From Gymnorhina tibicen (Eukaryota; Chordata; Aves; Passeriformes; Artamidae), in NCBI GenBank assembly GCA_013399875.1, contig VXAZ01000263.1, positions 993,262 through 1,057,261 on the forward strand: a stretch of 64,000 bases of DNA, given 5' to 3'. The position numbers and the translations under genes are program-made. The notes under the pieces are model-generated. The model was not told where the DNA came from and did no database searches. It was given only the letters and a program-made list of their open reading frames with translations. Below, one piece after another: positions 33,528 through 45,780 of this stretch; position 1 is the stretch's first letter, and every line of letters starts with the position of its first letter.

Positions 33528-36454
33528 GTCAGACCTAGACCAGTTAATCTTTCCACACCTACTGCAGTGCACTCATTTATTTTAAAGGTCTCATTTGGAC
33601 ATCAGTTAAAATTTGAGTGAAGAAATAATGGTCTTACTTTCAGAGATGCTGAACACGGGATTCTTGGTGAACTCAGTGACAGCTCTCAATACTTTATCAC
33701 ACCAACTCGCTGATTTCATGTATGTAGGATTCACTTGGAGAAACACATATATTTTTTTGTATTCATTTAGTAATTTGGAAGACGATGATGTACTGTTTTG
33801 TTTTGCCACCTTGAGCTGCTTTAAAAAAAAATCAATTCCACCCCAGTGATTGGTGTATCAATCTGTTTTTCAATAGATTTGTCCAAACAGGCTTCTCAGA
33901 GACAGCTGAACATATTTCCAATGTTTATTTATATTTTATGGTGTGAATTAGCCTTTGACAATGTAAAGGTTTTTTCAAGAAAAATTCTTCTGTCATAGAA
34001 ATTTTTTGTGTTTCAATTAAAAATCCATTTCAAGCACTTAGTTCAACCTGAGCCAGAGAAAAATAAATGGAGGAAGAATAGAGGAAAAGAAACATACAGG
34101 TAAACTTGAACCAAAAAAAGCTGACAACCCTCTTTGTAACGGTACCAAAATGACAAAGGGCACAAAGGTTTAATCCACAGAGTGAGTTTCAAGAAATAAA
34201 AGCACTTACACTTTGGCAGGAGATTGCAGGGAACATGGATCAGGAAAGGAATACTTGATCAGGCGTCACAGAATGGGTGTATCTTTGTCGAGCAAGCAGA
34301 GGAATCTGTGCTTTGGATGTTGGTACTGCACCACGACTGGGAGTGCAAACTGATTATTAGCATTTATTTTTCACTGTTCACATCAAGAACAAAGTCTAGT
34401 GATAAAGAAAACAATCTAATGATACTTCCATTTTACCCCAAAGAGACAAGGTGAGTATGAGAGAGCAGGGAAGTGCAAGGGAAAGGGATAGGCTCCAAAC
34501 CTCAGGACCCTTCACAGGGATTGCTCCTGGATAGTCTCTTTTATTTTCTCCTTAGTACACAAGAAAAAGACAGCTAATGCAAAGAGCAACTAGAAAGACA
34601 GTGACCAGAATAGAAATTCATCAGACACAAGGCAAGTTGTGAGCTAGCAATTAAGTTCTTCCCACTAGTTTATATCTCACAACACAGGAAAATTAAACTC
34701 TTTTTCTTTGCTTTCCCTCCTTTGCTTTTGTCTACTCATTTGTCTTGCACCTTGTTCCTTGAGATGTTTTTCTTTTGCAATCACAAATATTCCACTACTT
34801 CCACTACTTCCCATTCCAGAGCACCTGGGGAAGATAAAGATATCTGTGCTACAAACTGACAAATCTGTCTGTTCAGTGAGCACTGCTGCTTCCCGGTGAG
34901 CTGGGGTAATAAATCATTTTAGCAGATGAATTTGTCATCCAATACAGTAACAGTATAAGAACAGCAGAGGCAACAAGCCTCCAGGCAAAGGAATAGTAGC
35001 AAGCCCTAAATTAAAATCTAAAAGGGAAAATTGCAACAATAAGGAGGATATTAGGAATAAAATAAAATTTAAAGAGTATGTCATCCATATAATCCCTAAA
35101 CCCGGTATGGCTACAATTCAACCGACCCACATATTTTGGCTCATTCTAACCATTCACACCTGAAGTGAACTGAAGTGAAATCCAAGTTGGGAGCATAATG
35201 CACTTGCTTCCCCTCTCTACCACTTGATGGGCGGGTGTCAATACTTGTTTCTACTTCCATGAGTTCAGTCAGTGTGAGATACTACTCAGAGTCGGTCAGT
35301 TTTGTGTTCACACTTGTGAAGTGATTGGCTGATGTTCTGAACCACAACAAAACTCTGGATAGTGTGCCCAGTGGTGGCTTGGCTTCACTTCAGCCTTAGG
35401 ACAAGCAGGGCAGCCCTCCCTGTGTCATGACCCAGCTGGGCCTCATGCCGTGCTGTGCCCTGTGTGCCCCGTACGATGGACTGCTAAGAGCAGTTGCTGT
35501 TAGAGATGACATTTCTCATATGTGGTTTCAGAAGAGGTCTGTGGCTAATGCTTTCCATTGCTTAGTTCTTTGCTGCAGAGCAGCAGCCAGTCACTCCAAA
35601 TGAAACAAGGCATCAAACATATAAAATTACGTACAGGAAAAGTTTCTGTAAACCCAAGCCTACAGAGCAAAGGAGTGCAGCGAGTTTTCCATAGTTACTT
35701 AGGCAGTCGAAGGCCAAACCAGGAAAAGAGCAAGTCTAACATATTAAACCATATTGTCTAAAATTAAGAAGGCAGGAAAGCAGTGGTGAAGGCTGTAAAT
35801 GGTTACATGCCATCAGAAAACATGGAATTTTCACATTTCCCTTTTTGTCAATACCTAGTTGGTATTGAAAAAAAAAAAAAACAACTATCTGAGCCTAAGA
35901 CAGGAAACAGAGCTAAATTATTTCTGTGTATTAGAAGATGTGTTAGTCATCACTCGAAAAGCCACCGTCAGAACACAGAATATACAAGAAAAGCCTCATA
36001 GAAAGAAGAAAAAATAAGCAGCCTTTCTCTACACAGACAATGTGACATCAAGTCTACAACACAACTGGCTGGTGATCTGCTTCAGACTTCAGTTCCTGTG
36101 ACAAGCCTCAGCTGTAAAACTGCTCCAGAGGTGTTGCAACAAAGAAGAGATGCCACAAATGTCCATCAACATGCAAACATCTATGCAAATGCACTTGTCA
36201 TCAGCACTGCCTATAGTGGTAGGACAAAACAAAAATGTACGTGGCAAACACACAGGAAGGGAGCTGCTGACATCATGCAAGTCTCCCAAGCAACAGAAAT
36301 CTCTGCCTCTTGAGGATGGGGATACACCACGTAAGATGCACAGCGGGATGTTACAGCAGTGATTTTTCCTTGATGAACATGTGGCCAGCTGTGACACCAT
36401 GGGGTCGCACAGGATGATGCATGAGGGGCTGTTACTGTAGACTGGCTGACAGGC

Positions 36455-36560
36455 CTGGTAATTAGCCACCTAGATTAATTTACAGTACCCTCTTTAGGCA
36501 GCCTTGAAGGAGAAACAGTGCCAGCTGCTGTAATTAACAGAATTCCTTGCAATAAGTTTT
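36455..36560. promoter_or_regulatory. Possible conserved noncoding element
   Basis: Three homeodomain-type cores (GTAATTAGCC at 36458, AGATTAATTT near 36473, GTAATTAACAG at 36530) and an E-box (CCAGCTGCTG near 36521) fall within about 100 bases of unique DNA. This is typical of developmental enhancers but unproven, as no alignment was possible. Confidence 0.22.
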
Positions 36561-37120
36561 TTTAATTGGTCTTTGATATTTTTAGAAGTAGACTACAAAC
36601 AATCTAACCAATACAGGATTCTTACATAGACTATCCCTTTAAAATGAAGGTGAAGGTTGACTTTATTGGACAGAGAACTATATTTATGTATATGTGACTA
36701 TGACAGAACCAGACATTTTGATTTTTTCTGAAGTACCTTATGCTTGTGGGGAGGGCAGGGAAACTAAAAAAACCGCAAACATAAAAGCCCCAAATATTTC
36801 TGTCTAGAAGTAGAAGTTACCCTTGGACACAGAACCGCACACAACCTCTGTTCGATCCGTGCATACTAGGAGGCAACCACGCTGCTAAAGCACGACAGAA
36901 TTATCTTATGCTTGTCAGCTGTAATAAGGGGACATATTTGGGGTCTTTACACCCTGCTGCACACCCGATGATTTACCACAGCTCAGGGGCACAGGACTAA
37001 GCAAGATACATCCTCTGATCCTGAAACTCTGATTGCAGATTTCCAATAAGCACAGAGCAACTTCAAGAGTCAAAGCATGTCATGTAAGCCCCATGTGTCG
37101 CTGCATGAGTGCTTCTGTGT

Positions 37121-37495
37121 TGTAGTCCCCGAGCCACCAGCTGGGATGGCTGGGGGACCAGGGGGCTCAGCAGCTTGGTGGTGGGTGAGTTCAGAGATCT
37201 AACACCCCCCACAAGCCAGCTGGCCAAATCCCCTCACCTGGTCTTGTGACCTGTGTGAGGAGGGTCCCCCTGGTTGGTCAGCAGCCGGATGGTCACTCTA
37301 ACCCTGGGTCACACCACATTGGCCCTCAGCTGTTGTCCCTCCCCTGTCTGTGCCCCTTGATAAAGAACCCGGTGGGCAGGGTCCGCTCCTCTTGCTACCT
37401 GGCCTGGCTTGGGAGCTGGTCAGAATAAACATCGGATTCCCTAGCAAGGGCCATCTCTGGACTCTTTACTTCTGATACCGCCAGAGGTAGCAGCT
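37121..37495 (+). mobile_element. Solo-LTR-like element of an endogenous retrovirus
   Basis: A GC-rich island in AT-rich DNA starts TGTAGTCCCC and shows LTR order. A long U3-like stretch is followed by a TATA-like TTGATAAAGAA near 37360, then AATAAA at 37424-37429. A U5-like segment after that ends in GGTAGCA (37492) or GGTAGCAGCT (37495). CTGTGT flanks both sides (37115-37120 and 37496-37501), consistent with a 6-bp target duplication if the end is at 37495. The lack of a CA exactly there leaves the boundary uncertain. GC-rich sequence continues to about 37600 and could be a longer U5 or leader. No gag, pol or env remnant is visible nearby, so recombination to a solo LTR is likely. Confidence 0.7.
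37424..37429 (+). promoter_or_regulatory. Polyadenylation signal AATAAA within the LTR
   Basis: A canonical AATAAA lies about 60 bases after the TATA-like box and about 65-70 bases before the element's 3' boundary. This is the expected R-region position and orients the LTR on the plus strand. Confidence 0.6.
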
Positions 37496-39813
37496 CTGTG
37501 TGGGCTTGGCCACGTGCCTCCATCGCACGGTGAGGGAGAAGCTGTATGCGAGGTGCCCGGACACCGCCAGGAGTTCCTGAGCCAGGAATTCTTAGGGAAA
37601 AGCAACAGTTTCCTCCATCAGCTAAGTACCACATCGACACTTCTGCCTGTGGTGAATGTGTGCAAAATACACCTCCGTGCAGTTCTGCTGGTTGCTGTCA
37701 GCTAGTCCACAGAAGTTCATTAAATCTCAGAAACTCAGTCACAGGTCTCAGCCCAAAGCACTGGTCTAGACTGCTGCTGCTGCTTTGAGGGAATTTCATA
37801 TGTTCATATCCAAGCAAGTTTTAATCCACTCACTGGGAAGCACCAGCAGCTAATGCAAGAAATTAGGTAACACAGTAAGTTCTGCAGCTAGATCCAGACC
37901 AGCCTTTCAGCTCTACCGTTTGCCGTGCTTAACCTCCTGTTTCTCACGCCACCCCATATGTTGTAGTCACCAAAGTGAGAGCAGTACAGGTAAATCCTCA
38001 GCCTCTGTGATAGACCAATAACTGAGCTTTGTCCCGTTTTATTTAAATGCTTTGAGACCCACATAATCTGGAAAGTATCCTATGCTATTGCTCAAGATTT
38101 CTTCTCTGACAATGAAATTCTGGCTCTCCTATCATCACAGCACTAAAATACACTATACCTCAGCAACACAGATGAGAAACACAGCTGTAAAAGAAATATA
38201 CAAACAGTATTTGAACTGCTTGGAGAAAAAACCCCAAAGTCACTGGCCTCTCTCCATCACTAAAATGCACTGAAATATTTTCTGCACAACATCTACCATA
38301 TTATAGCACTAAAGGATATAACTAACAAAAAGCCTAAGGAAAATCACCAAAAGTACTTTTAGGCTATATAAATGAGCAATAGAATAATTTCCTAAAATGA
38401 TTACCCACTAATGATAGCTTTGAGGAGATAAAACATGAAGTCAGTGCCAGATCACACTCTGGAATAACATGATAATTTCTTCTCTACCTAGGTAACTGGA
38501 ACAATCACACCATTTATGATAATGACAATATAAACAACCTTATGTCTCCAGACTAAATACTCCCTGTAGTTAGAAATGGGGGGGAGTTTATTCCACTTGC
38601 AGAAATGCTGAAAATGTATGCAAGGTACATCTGTGCTCTTGATCCTACCTATCTAAAAACAACATGCAACAGTTTATGTGATTTTGACAGATACTAGACC
38701 ACATCATGTGATGATCAGATTTGTGCCCCACTTTGGAATTCATGAGGGTAGACAGCTGTGGGCCTCCCTATCTTCCGGGAATTGCATATGCATAAAAGAT
38801 AATCACAGTTTTCATTTATATTTTTACAAAGTTTCTGTCCAATTTTCTGTCAGAGATAACCTTGAAAATGTAAAGGAAATAAAAATGATAGACAGATTGC
38901 TAGGCTTGAAAGGATTGAGAGCTGTATTCAGTTTCAACAGAAGGCTGGAAGTGAGAAACCCAAAAAACATACACCTGCGTCCAAAGAACTAGATTAAATT
39001 CGATTTATATCAAAAACCCATGCACAAAAAAATCCCAGCTCTCCCTTCCAGATTATCTAAAAAAGCAAAGCAGGGAGACTTTTATCTGTCTAAAACGAAG
39101 AAACTGCACCTATGACTAGCTGGAGAACAAGTGAGCTGTGTCTCATGGTGGTGAGGAGGGTACATAGCAATTTTATTTTAACCAGAAAAGTCTGGACAAG
39201 AGGCTGTCTTGCAGGCCCCTCCCAGTCTCAATTACTATACTGTTTCTCATGGCTTATCTGCCTTCCCCTTGAACAGCTGCCCTATTTTCTTGACATCATC
39301 CGGCTTGAGAAATATTTCCCTTTTGTCTTCATATTTATGTGTCAGGGAGAAAATTGGGGAGAGTGACAGAGAGCTATCTTCAAGTACATAAAGTGATGTT
39401 ATAAAAAGAACAGGAGCCAATTATTCCCCTTAATTAATGAGGACAGAAGAGGAAGTAATGAACTTAAGCAGCATCAAGGGAAATTTAGGTCAAATACAGT
39501 CACTGCATGAAGTTTCACAGAGAAAGAAGAGTTAGGCAATTGAACCGACCGTCAAGGGAAGTTAAAGAGTCCTCATCAGCGGTCCACAACCAAGGTTAGA
39601 AATTTCCCTGGAGGACAACTGAGAAAAAATGAAGCTATTCCCATTCCCCCAGTGGGAGAAGGGACAAGAAGTTAAAGCTCTTCTTTGAACAGTCACACTT
39701 CTCCTTCCCTCTGTTGTTCTTCTCTCCTCCTTAACAACTTCTTTCCCTATATTTTCATGTTGTGTGAAGTGTTCTTCACTGGACAGCCCATATTCTTTCT
39801 ATGGTCCACAGGA

Positions 39814-39888
39814 CTATTATATCTATTATATATAATATGCTTATATGTATTTTATATTTTTATTAATTATTATTTATTATTAAACATA
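39814..39888. repeat. AT-rich low-complexity stretch
   Basis: The sequence is almost pure A and T with TATATAATAT and ATTATTTATTATTAA motifs. It lacks a fixed repeat unit. Confidence 0.75.
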
Positions 39889-41017
39889 TTTCTTTTCTAA
39901 GCCTCACGGGTTTCTGTCATCAGGACTTCTAACAGCAAAGGCATCCAAGAATTTGTATGGTCGAGATCCCTCATTTTTTCCATGTCTACAGATGGAATCT
40001 AGGCAGTACCCAGGATTTCTGAGGTTTCTGGAGTTAACTGAGAAAGATTTCAGTTTTGAGTTCCAAATGACCTACCACAGCTCTGAAGTCTGCACACACA
40101 ATCAGTGAGGTAATGATTACTCTTAAGGAGCTTACTGTCCAAACAGACAAGTCAGTGAAGACAAAGAAGCACAGAGTGATGGCATAACTTAAAGAAATTA
40201 ATCAGGGCAATGACAATAAGACAAGTTACCATCTCAATTAAGTATCTGCATCATTAGAGCACAGCAAACTAGTGGAGAGAGCAAAGATTCTTGTACCCCG
40301 CTTGCTTCCACTCTGAAAACTGCAGGTCTAAATGCTGAAGATAAAATACATTCATCACTTTGGGTTAAGGTACTGCATAGTTACACAGCTGTGATTACAG
40401 CTATTTCCCTTCTAGTTTTAATTTAGCTAAAGAAAAGGGCAGCATAAGGGGTGGAATCCACTAACCATGAGACATACCTGTATTAATATATCCTGAAATG
40501 AAAATATCACTGACTCATTTCACCACTACTGTTGACATTGTCATCTTGGTTAAATATCCATCATCCCATCCACAATGACATTCTGCACTCAATTACAGCC
40601 TAGATAAACATACACAGATATAGCCATATTTTACCTTTATTAACACAATAGTCCAATGCCAGCTTAATGGCTTAAAGACCATAGAATTCTGTCACGGTTG
40701 CCAATCTCACTATACATTTCCAAAGCTGAAACTGAAATTCTGAATTTGTCCAACCACAGGACTCCTGCAACTATATATATTTATTTTTCAGAACAGATTT
40801 CTTTTATGAAACAGAACTTTACTTCATGCAACCAAGAGATTAAGCTTCTGTTCCAAGAACGAGCAAATAATAAGGATCTAAAAGCAGACATTATAATCTT
40901 TCTTCTGCTTGTCCAAGTTTATGCTTTCAATCAATACCCCCAAAAATTCCAAATTCAATAGAAGGGCTTCGTCAGGCAGAAACTTAACTCCCACCTAAAG
41001 AGTTTAGAAAGAAAATA

Positions 41018-41056
41018 TATGAGTCAAGTATATGAATCAAGTGTATGAATCAAGCC
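41018..41056 (+). repeat. Tandem repeat, 3 x 13 bp
   Basis: Three consecutive 13-base units (TATGAGTCAAGTA, TATGAATCAAGTG, TATGAATCAAGCC) start at 41018, 41031 and 41044 with one to three differences between them. The first unit contains TGAGTCA, an AP-1 consensus. Confidence 0.9.
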
Positions 41057-42556
41057 CTGATCGAAGTCCCCATTGATAGGAAGACTTTTCCAGTGTTCAT
41101 ATTAACATTAGGGAAAATCTAGCTTAAGAAAATAAAACTTAGAAAGCCATTCAGAAGCTCTGCGTTGTGCAGCCAGGGAAGGGATTAGAAAGGATGTTCA
41201 CCAAGTGACATCATGCTATCCGTTCACGTTATCATTGTGGAAAAAGGCAAAGAGATTTGAAAAAGGAAGAAAGAATGGGAAATTTAAAGTAAATCTGAGA
41301 CAATGATAGGCAAAAGAGGGAAGACAGGTGTAGTATGAAAAGACATGAAAGAATATTCTCCACAGAAAAAAAAGGAGGTGCACAGAAAATTTAAAACTGA
41401 AGTCAGAAGACTGAGCAGAGAAGTACCAACAGGGGAAACAGCTGGAGAAAATTCATGCTGACAGCAACAGATCTCTCTGGCAGTCACAAAGGAGAAGCAA
41501 TATCTTGTGAAAAGCCAATTTAGGCATCAGAAAGTGACAGAAAGCAATTCCAAAATGCAGGTGAAGGCAAGAGCAGTCTGGACTGGCCCAGTCACTGTAG
41601 TATGTGCTGTGGAGAACAAAATCTGAGTCTATTTCTATGCCAGTTATTGCTTTCCTGGAACAAAAGGGGAAATTTGTAAAGGAAGAAGGGATCACTGAAG
41701 TTGTGAAAACAGAAGCAATTACTATATCTGGGCAAATTGTAAGCAGTGGTAAAAAGCTGCCATCAGGCTAGAAATATTTTAATTGAATCAGAGTGAATCG
41801 ATGTTAAAACACATTACAGAAAAAAATATTCCAGGGTCAAACACTGCTCTGGAAAATTAAGATATCTGGGAACTTCAGTGTCTTCCGAGTTGTATGACAT
41901 CTTTGTCTTGTGCAGCTTATAGTTATATTAATTTTAAATGAATTTACAACATGCTTGTCTCTGGTAGCACAACTAGTAGTCATGGAGATGATTATGAAGA
42001 AAAAAATAATAGATGTAACTCCTACTTGCGGATAGTAACCTTTTTGAAGAAAAAATTCAAAAGACTACTTTTGTGCAAATATTCCCAACACTTAACTTGT
42101 GATTTGTACCACAACTTTTATTTCCAGATTCTGTGTGATGCAACACAGCAGATGTGCCCAGTTTGCTTGGAGATGCCCAGGCTGGGCACCAGGTGTGGTA
42201 CAGCTTGGGTAGTATGGGGTTAACCAGCTCTGCAAAAAAGGCAGAGGATTTGTTCCCAGTCAAGGACATTCAGCTGACACAGCAACATTTCTATTACTCG
42301 ACCCAGCTCATTCAAAGCTGGGTAAGCTGGGGTGTCTCTGCGTGGTTCAAAGGCAATCAAAGTATTAGTTTGCTGAAGGAAAAATATCCTACAAAGTTTT
42401 CAAAGGAGGCAGCAAGAACATTTCTACGTTTGGACTTAAAGCTCAGTTCCTTCACTTGTTATGCAGAAAAAATGCCATTTGGAAATCCAAATATGAAGGC
42501 TTATTTTTCTAACTCTTATTGCAGGAGAATGATAACTAGCTCCTTTAAACCCATGG

Positions 42557-42574
42557 AGCTATATATATATAGCT
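42557..42574. repeat. Perfect 18-bp AT-core palindrome
   Basis: AGCT, then (AT)5, then AGCT is exactly self-complementary. It is followed by further AT-rich partial inverted repeats to about 42630. This could be a cruciform-prone site or a degenerate (AT)n microsatellite. Confidence 0.85.
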
Positions 42575-44229
42575 GAAAATACTTCTATATATTAGATATA
42601 ATAATACCTATTATAGATATTTTTAAATATATCTCTCTTCGTAGCTTTACTTCATCTATGCTTAAAATAATCAGTTCACCCTGCCGTTTTAAGGCCCTCA
42701 TGTCTAAAAACTCCCCTCAGCATTCCACGCTGTTGTTTTTTTAATAGACTCTACAATATATCCTGTCTTCCTTTCACTTGCTTTCTGTCATATGTTGGTG
42801 TAAATAACAGCAACAAAACCAAACAGTTACAATCATTCTCACTACTTGAATTAAAAGTATTTATTGCAAAACATGCGGTTCATCTGCCTCAGAAACAAAA
42901 CTGCACAGGCTTTTCAAACCATAAATTAACATCAGCATCACTCTAGCACAATGAGCAGAAATTTCTATACATGTAATCTTACCACTTAAAACAGTTTCTA
43001 ACTTACTGAAAGAGCAAATCTAAATTTCTCAGCAGTTTAAAAACCTGGTGATAATAAAAGTTCAAACATTTTTGTTTCTCTGTTTTATTTGGGTATTGTT
43101 CTTTTGGTGGAGGGTTTTTTTCCTCTGCTTCATCAAGTTTAGATCATTGTCTAGTGCTGATTTTGACTCCTGTTTGGCTAGGACAATTTATTCTATGGGA
43201 AATAAAATTCCTAGTGAAGCAACATTCATCCTTCTATGTTGGAAAACATGTTGTCTATCTTGCCTTCAATGAGCTTGTTACAAAATATAAATCTGTGCAG
43301 AAATGCAAAAGGAAGGAAAATATCAAAAGACATCTGGGATATGAACACTCATCAAACTTACTTTGACCTCAGGTTTAAAATTGCAGCTTCAAAATTCACA
43401 ATTTGTTCTAAGAACAAGGTTAAATACTTAAAATGCACTTTGTTCTACCATCAGATCAGAACAGAGCAACAAAGCATTTTATCAGACAACATAACCCCCA
43501 TTAACATTTTTTCCTCTTATTTTAAAAATATATTTTGTATCACTCAATGGATGGAGAAACAGTGATAGAACGTACTGTCACTCTGCCAAAAGCACATACA
43601 GAACAAGACAAGTGAGAGCAATTAAATTTCTGATCAGGATAATAATTTAACTGCAGATCTAGAGACTATAATCATCTGGAACATTTGAGCAGTATAAAAT
43701 ATTGCGAGGACTGTGTTCCATAAATTATCATACACAACTTGTCACCTGAAGGTACTTCACCTGAAGGGGTGTAGCAGCTTCCTACCACCCTGCCAGTGAT
43801 GCTATTTCTTCTAACAACAAAGGCCTCAAGAAATAGAAGGTCACAGAGAATATAAAGAACTGTTTGTGTATCTACTCAGAGCAATACAGAGAGAATTCCC
43901 AAATACAGGGTCATCATTCTGCTAGCTTCCTTTGGCAGGGTAGTGCCTTTATTGTCAAGACATTTGATTTATCATGAAAGGAAAAAATAACCTGATGCTT
44001 CAAGTAATCCCTTGTCCCATTCATGTACAAGCAGACTGGATATTGGCCTCCTCACAATAAATGGAATTGATATTTCAGCGTGATGCAGATCAGGTAAGGT
44101 GGGTGTCCCATATTCAGCCACTGGACAATGTCATGCCCCTAACAGCTCAAAGATTCAGCATAGTATTCAAAAACACCAACAAAAGTCCAGTCCTTGAGAA
44201 TTAAAGGCACCTTCTTACTGACATTTCAG

Positions 44230-44266
44230 TACATCACAGACCTTGCTGCTTGCTTAGGAAAAAGTG
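44230..44266 (+). other. Candidate 37-nt exon (or 9-nt variant)
   Basis: The acceptor CACCTTCTTACTGACATTTCAG precedes 37 nt ending AGTG before the full donor GTAAGTGA. Frame 0 is open and reads YITDLAACLGKS. An internal acceptor, CTTGCTGCTTGCTTAG, would leave only nine bases. Signals are good on both sides, but the segment is short and the host gene unknown. Confidence 0.2.
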
Positions 44267-45616
44267 GTAAGTGATGATTTCTTCAGCTGAGAGAGAAAAA
44301 ACATGGCTACTTGTTAATGCATCAAGTGCAGCTGCTTTATCACAGCCATTCTGAGGCAAATAATTTGGGGTGACATTCATCTCAGTTCTTTTTAGCAGTC
44401 TAAAAGTCAGGAGTGTAATCTAATCTATTCATTTAGCTCCACTTGAAAGCCATTGAAGAAAGCCAGATCCCTCCAGCAGACAAGTCCTCAGTGCATCCTA
44501 AAACAGTTGGATGGATTGTCCTCCACTAGCAAAGGAGAGACACATCATCTGTTTAGCCTCAACATCTTTTAAATTGCTGGAGATAAGCAAGATGAATCCA
44601 AATGTCTGAAGGACATTTGTCAAGTTATTTATACCCCATGCTCTCACAGAAATCTTACTTACTCAACCTTTATTTTTTGATCTTAGAGAAACAAAGGGAA
44701 CTTAGGGAGCCAAATTTGTTTTCAAAGCTCACACATGCTCACTTTATGCATTGACTGTCCACCCACCAGATGAGGCCAATAGCAAGGGTATATGGCAAGG
44801 ATAAGACTGCAGGAGTATGCAGTGATCTTCACATCTGAAAGCACTTAGGTTGGATATGGTGGCAGGAAGTTGTAAGCTACCCTCAGGCTTGCCCACAGCG
44901 CACTCCAGCAGGGAAATGAAATGTGGAAGTTTCAGAAGCGGGGTGCAGGGAATTTCCAAACAGCCTGTTGGTACAGTTCAGCAGAGGTGAGTGAGCGGTG
45001 CTTTGCTGCTCGGAATCATCAGGCCATGCAGGTGGTTTCATATAAGTTTCAAAGGACAGCTTTCCTGTATAAAACAATGTTGCTGCAACATGGGGACAGC
45101 TCACAGTTTCACAGCTTGAGAGCTGTGGGTTTTTAGCAGGAGATCGTACCGTGCACACCACTGAGAAAAACTAGTCATCCCTTATTTTGGTCTACTGTAT
45201 GGAACAACTTTTCCAATTAAATAGCATTTTTTTAAGCTTGGCTATTTCCACTTCTCAAAAGCACTTCCACCAAGCTTGTGTGGACAAGACTCCCATCATA
45301 TTTTGCCAAAAGCGTGATGTTTTTCTGCTATATTATACAGCATGTGGACTCCAACCCAAACTCAGTGAAATGCAGCAGCTCACTGCATTTTTCATCATAA
45401 TACTGTGTGACAAATGCACTTATCCTGCCTTCTGAGTCACAAGGACTATTTCAAATTTTTAAAAATTACTGTCACTACAATTTACATTTAACAATGTCTT
45501 TCTTGGCTAGTACTGGGAAAATACTGCAAGGAGAATTCACAAACATTAATTTGACTAAAAGCATACATTTACTTTGACAGCATTTGCAAGGGTCATTGTT
45601 TGACTTGCTCAAATAT

Positions 45617-45668
45617 TCAGTTTGGGTTTTTGGTTTTTTTGTTTTTGTTTTGGTTTGTTTTTTTTATT
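45617..45668. repeat. T/G-rich low-complexity tract (TTTTTG-like)
   Basis: Runs of T are separated by single or paired G (TTTGGGTTTTTGGTTTTTTT and similar). It has the same type of composition as the tracts at 2058-2135 and 53671-53731. Confidence 0.75.
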
Positions 45669-45780
45669 GTGAAGTCACTTGTGGGAAAGCTATACCTGGG
45701 CAAGCAGATAGGAAGGTTTATGAAATAACTCTTCACATAGCCATGAAGCCTCTTATTGTCCTCCCTGATGAAAAAAGACT

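Larger units (their letters stand above)
25382..37120. other. Mostly unique noncoding DNA
   Basis: This long AT-rich stretch has no supported gene and no recognised CR1. It holds a homeobox/octamer-like site cluster near 27855-27885, a candidate 30-nt microexon at 29591-29620, a tandem repeat at 33079-33144, a CA-rich patch at 33484-33527 and a motif-rich block at 36455-36560. Open frames near 28423 and 36089 are rejected as chance. Confidence 0.55.
37502..45780. other. Mostly unique noncoding DNA
   Basis: The first 100 bases are GC-rich and may belong to the LTR. The remainder is AT-rich with no supported gene. It holds an AT-rich simple stretch (39814-39888), a 13-bp minisatellite (41018-41056), a palindrome (42557-42574), a candidate 37-nt segment (44230-44266) and a T/G-rich tract (45617-45668). 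The 140-codon frame at 42154-42576 is discussed under rejected items. Confidence 0.55.

Noticed and set aside
34224..34454. ORF ending exactly at an AAG|GTGAGT donor
   Set aside because: The acceptor side (TTTGGCAGGAGATTGCAG) is weak, and the translated segment is hydrophobic and random-looking. Coincidence is more likely, although the donor is strong.
35380..35480. Short GC-rich patch
   Set aside because: About 100 bases of CCCTGTGTG-type sequence show no open frame, repeat signature or CpG cluster. Not enough to call anything.
36089..36469. 126-codon minus-strand ORF
   Set aside because: It overlaps two plus-strand open frames, its serine/cysteine-rich composition is random-looking, and it shows no family resemblance.
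42125..42270. Moderately GC-rich patch considered as a second LTR
   Set aside because: It has no TG...CA termini, TATA/AATAAA order or flanking duplication.
42154..42576. Longest ORF in the window (140 codons, plus strand)
   Set aside because: It has no recognisable domain and no coherent splice context, and it runs into the AT palindrome at its end. One frame of this length is plausible by chance in 64 kb. A weak GTAAGC donor inside (near 42320) gives only a 15-nt segment.
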